Assembly: GCA_002713385.1 (NCBI GenBank)
Contig: PAWC01000014.1
Coordinates: 19,355 to 28,280 of the forward strand
DNA from: Fidelibacterota bacterium
GTDB taxonomy: Bacteria > Fidelibacterota > Marinisomatia > Marinisomatales > TCS55
Reading direction: 5' to 3'
DNA length: 8,926 nucleotides
Made by a program: the position numbers and the translations under genes. Numbering within the stretch: position 1 is the first letter of the stretch; the number at the start of each line of letters is the position of its first letter. This document shows, piece by piece, positions 7,162 through 8,926 of this stretch. The notes beneath the pieces are model-generated. The model did no database searches, was not told the DNA's origin, and saw nothing but the letters and a program-made list of their open reading frames with translations.

Positions 7162-7898
7162 GATCTCCAGAGACTTGCCCTGCGGACGTATTTACCTTCT
7201 CCCAAATACATTTCCCGAACTTTTTCTTCTTCGTATAATTCATCATAAGTACCGCTTAAAAAAATTTTACCTGATGTAAGCACATAGCCATAATCAGCGA
7301 TCTTCAAGGCATGGTTCACGTTTTGCTCAACCAATAGAATTGTTACTCCCGACTGATGGAGATCTTTAATGATGGAGAAAATCTCCTGTACCAATTTTGG
7401 CGAAAGGCCAAGTGACGGTTCATCTAAAAGTAATAGTTTTGGATCCAGCATCAAGGCACGGGCAATGGCCAGCATCTGCTGTTCACCGCCGCTTAATGTT
7501 CCGGCCTGTTGGCTGGCACGTTTGGATAATATGGGAAAATAATTCGTAACTTTTTCATACCGTTCTACAAACAGTTCTTTATCCTTAATGAGAAATCCAC
7601 CCATCAATAAATTTTCATAAACAGTCAATTCAGGGAAAATGCGGCGGTTTTCAGGCACGTGGGAAATACCTAATTCTATGATCTCTTCAGGATCTTTATG
7701 ATTGATCTGTACATCATTGAAATGGATCGTGCCGTATTCCGGTTCAGTGATACCGCATATCGTTTTCAATATGGTCGTTTTTCCGGCACCATTGGCACCA
7801 AGGATGCATACAAGCTGTCCTTCTTCAACACCAAGAGAAACACCATGCAGCGCCTTGATCTTACCGTAAAAAGTTTCTACTCCAACCATCTTAAGCAT
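7158..7898 (-). CDS. livF: LIV-type ABC transporter ATP-binding protein LivF
   Basis: Cytoplasmic ATPase of a branched-chain-amino-acid/amide-type (HAAT) importer, 246 residues with the chosen start. Seen: G-A-N-G-A-G-K-T-T Walker A (34-42), E-N-R-R-I-F-P-E-L-T-V-Y-E-N-L Q-loop region typical of LivF (83-97), L-S-G-G-E-Q-Q signature (135-141), L-L-L-L-D-E-P Walker B (155-161), and L-L-V-E-Q-N-V (188-194), where LivF carries Gln instead of the switch His. I prefer the ATG at 7898 (M-L-K-M-V-G-V-E-T-F-Y-G): it matches the family's usual beginning and lies 9 nt from a GGGAG at 7908-7912. The ATG at 7907, three codons upstream, touches that GGGAG with no spacer and would add M-K-H. The gene overlaps livG by 8 nt and the ligase gene by 4 nt. 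It pairs with LivG; the substrate is set by the binding protein and permeases, which are not fully in the window. Confidence 0.93.
   Translation of the reverse strand: MLKMVGVETFYGKIKALHGVSLGVEEGQLVCILGANGAGKTTILKTICGITEPEYGTIHFNDVQINHKDPEEIIELGISHVPENRRIFPELTVYENLLMGGFLIKDKELFVERYEKVTNYFPILSKRASQQAGTLSGGEQQMLAIARALMLDPKLLLLDEPSLGLSPKLVQEIFSIIKDLHQSGVTILLVEQNVNHALKIADYGYVLTSGKIFLSGTYDELYEEEKVREMYLGEGKYVRRASLWRS
7165..7168 (-). promoter_or_regulatory. Shine-Dalgarno GGAG of the acyl-CoA synthetase gene
   Basis: GGAG on the minus strand lies 3 nt before the ATG at 7161. The spacing is short, but the start also overlaps the livF stop (ATGA), so coupled re-initiation probably helps. The plus-strand genes lack comparable sites. 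Confidence 0.45.
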
Positions 7899-8652
7899 GT
7901 GCTTCATCTCCCAAAAACACTTTAATAACTTCAGGATGATTTTTTACTTCCTCCGGTATTCCCATGGCCAATATTTTACCCGAGTCCAAGACACAGATAC
8001 GATCTGAAATGCTCATAACCAGATTCATGTCATGTTCTACGACCAAAACTGTAATACCAAGAACATCTCTAATTTCAGAAATGATCTTTGCTATTTCCAG
8101 TGTTTCCTGATCATTCATTCCAGCTGCCGGTTCATCCATCAGAATCAATTTTGGTTTACAGATTAAAGCACGTGCAATTTCCACCAGTTTCTGGATGCCA
8201 TAGGGTTGACCAGTCAAATATTTATTTTCAAAGTTGGCTATTCCCAGAAAATCCATGATTTCTAAAGCCAACGCTTCTTCACGCTCCCGCTCTTTTTGCG
8301 AGATCCATCGGTTGAATGTATCCCGCACAGTTAACCTATGGTGAGCACCCAAAAGAACATTATCCAGCAATGTCATATAAGGTACATTCTGAAGATTTTG
8401 AAAGGTTCGTGAAATACCGTGTTTTACGATTTCATGGGGTTTGCTATTTATCAGATCAATATCATTAAATTTAATATCACCTTTTTGAGGCTCACAAAAA
8501 CCATTGATACAATTAAACAACGTAGATTTACCAGAACCGTTGGGACCTATCAGTGAAAAAATTTCTCCTTTATTCACCTTAAAGGATACATCATCAAGAG
8601 CATGGACCCCGGAAAAATGCATTTTTAGGTTCTGTATCGATAGTTTGTTCAT
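7891..8652 (-). CDS. livG: LIV-type ABC transporter ATP-binding protein LivG
   Basis: The second ATPase of the importer, 253 residues, the usual LivG length. Seen: G-P-N-G-S-G-K-S-T Walker A (36-44), the LivG-specific S-R-T-F-Q-N-L Q-loop (81-87), signature region Q-P-Y-G-I-Q-K-L-V-E-I-A-R-A-L (149-163), L-I-L-M-D-E-P Walker B (169-175), switch His H207 in V-V-E-H-D-M-N, and the C-terminal F-L-G-D-E-A (246-251). The signature is the relaxed x-P-Y-G-x-Q form found in this subfamily, with Gln where Leu is more usual. The start is the ATG at 8652 (M-N-K-L-S-I-Q-N-L); the frame can be opened from 8682, but that would begin inside the hairpin at 8658-8683 and add ten unconserved residues. The start codon lies 5 nt after the hairpin, and the only purine-rich candidate Shine-Dalgarno is inside it, so access of ribosomes may depend on the fold. 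Confidence 0.93.
   Translation of the reverse strand: MNKLSIQNLKMHFSGVHALDDVSFKVNKGEIFSLIGPNGSGKSTLFNCINGFCEPQKGDIKFNDIDLINSKPHEIVKHGISRTFQNLQNVPYMTLLDNVLLGAHHRLTVRDTFNRWISQKEREREEALALEIMDFLGIANFENKYLTGQPYGIQKLVEIARALICKPKLILMDEPAAGMNDQETLEIAKIISEIRDVLGITVLVVEHDMNLVMSISDRICVLDSGKILAMGIPEEVKNHPEVIKVFLGDEAHA
7908..7912 (-). promoter_or_regulatory. Shine-Dalgarno GGGAG that decides the livF start
   Basis: GGGAG on the minus strand ends 9 nt before the ATG at 7898 but directly abuts the ATG at 7907. Normal spacing favours the downstream start, giving an 8-nt overlap with livG and translational coupling. Confidence 0.6.
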
Positions 8653-8657
8653 AAAGC

Positions 8658-8683
8658 AATGAGGCCCCTCACGGGGCCTCATT
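8658..8683 (-). terminator. 11-bp GC-rich hairpin between binding-protein gene and livG
   Basis: A perfect inverted repeat has arms at 8658-8668 and 8673-8683 (core GAGGCCCC / GGGGCCTC) with a 4-base loop at 8669-8672. It fills most of the 39-nt gap between the binding-protein stop and the livG ATG. Read on the minus strand, the direction of the operon, the arm is followed by a mixed tail (TGCTTT) that is only modestly U-rich, so full termination is unlikely. Partial termination, or protection of the upstream mRNA so that receptor exceeds ATPase, is more likely. On the plus strand the following bases are more T-rich, but no gene on that strand ends here. Confidence 0.7.
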
Positions 8684-8691
8684 TTTAATTA

Positions 8692-8926
8692 TTAATTACG
8701 CCAGTCAGTAATAGCGACCTGTTTGCCACCTTGCAGTTGCAGTAAGATTACACTTTCAACTCCAGCATGGTCATTGCGACTATATGTGAACAATGGAAAT
8801 ACACCGCTATCCCAATTATTTAAAGTTTCCAAGCCTTTCATCAAGCGTTCGCGGGTAGGATATTTCCCGGATCTTCGCAGACCTTCCACCAAAACATATG
8901 CAGTGGCAAAACCATAATAATGATAA
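8692..8926 (-). CDS. LIV-type periplasmic substrate-binding protein, C-terminal part (5' end outside window)
   Basis: The frame is open from the right edge to a TAA at 8692-8694, giving 77 visible residues. They match the C-terminus of Leu/Ile/Val-binding-type receptors (periplasmic binding protein type 1 fold): Y-H-Y-Y-G-F-A-T-A-Y-V-L-V-E-G-L-R-R-S-G (1-20), P-T-R-E-R-L-M-K-G-L-E-T-L (about 23-35), N-D-H-A-G-V-E-S-V, and a closing Q-V-A-I-T-D-W-R-N. In such proteins this part forms the last helices and strand of lobe 2. A TTG at 8890-8892 could start a short frame, but the upstream codons continue the family pattern, so it is internal. It sits 39 nt ahead of livG on the same strand and is surely the receptor for this importer. 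The ligand pocket is mostly in the missing part, so amino acid, fatty acid and aromatic ligands cannot be told apart. Confidence 0.9.
   Translation of the reverse strand, partial: YHYYGFATAYVLVEGLRRSGKYPTRERLMKGLETLNNWDSGVFPLFTYSRNDHAGVESVILLQLQGGKQVAITDWRN

Noticed and set aside
8653..8682. Longer livG start at 8682
   Set aside because: The added codons lie in the hairpin and encode unconserved residues; LivG proteins normally start close to the first beta strand, as from 8652.
8658..8683. Hairpin as the terminator of a plus-strand transcript
   Set aside because: The T-richer side is on the plus strand, but no plus-strand gene ends near 8650; all neighbouring genes are on the minus strand.

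Overview
The window (about 40% GC by eye, not computed) is densely coding and looks like two convergent operons meeting tail to tail at 4459-4462. It most likely comes from a two-membrane bacterium of the Fibrobacterota-Chlorobiota-Bacteroidota (FCB) assemblage. The AmpG-like carrier, the SpoIID-AmpG-NagX gene order and a lipoprotein with a charged +2 to +5 tail (C-E-K-D-D) resemble Bacteroidota. A complete-looking LIV-type ABC importer is less typical of that phylum, so a neighbouring lineage such as Neomarinimicrobiota (SAR406), Ignavibacteria or Calditrichota is a reasonable guess. This is inference from remembered family patterns, not a search result.

Left block, plus strand (1-4462). Five genes have essentially no spacers: the 3' end of a SpoIID/LytB-domain protein; an AmpG-like muropeptide permease (ATGA overlap); a NagX/HGSNAT-type membrane acyltransferase (1-nt gap); an exported PqqB-like metallo-beta-lactamase-fold protein that appears to start at a TTG overlapping the previous stop (TTGA); and a classical short-chain dehydrogenase (ATGA overlap). 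The first three fit cell-wall (peptidoglycan) turnover and recycling: glycan cleavage in the periplasm, import of anhydro-muropeptides, and membrane acetyl transfer to amino sugar. The roles of the last two genes in that pathway are unknown, and they are the best candidates for something undescribed.

Right block, minus strand (8926 down to 4459). In transcription order: the C-terminus of a periplasmic branched-chain-amino-acid-type substrate-binding protein; a strong 11-bp hairpin; livG; livF (short overlap); a long-chain-type acyl-CoA synthetase (ATGA overlap); and, 15 nt further on, a lipoprotein of unknown function with a lipocalin-like C-terminal half. No LivH/LivM permease genes lie between the binding protein and livG, so they should be to the right of the window. 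Coupling of a LIV importer to an acyl-CoA ligase suggests that the imported substrate is a carboxylic acid which is trapped as its CoA thioester, rather than (or as well as) a branched-chain amino acid.

There is no intergenic stretch longer than 39 bases, and I saw no tRNA, rRNA, CRISPR array, insertion sequence or attachment site. Promoters for both operons must lie outside the window. Nothing here amounts to a clearly new system. The most useful leads are the two unexplained passengers of the recycling operon, the hairpin ahead of livG, the terminator-free convergent junction and the importer-ligase-lipoprotein linkage.
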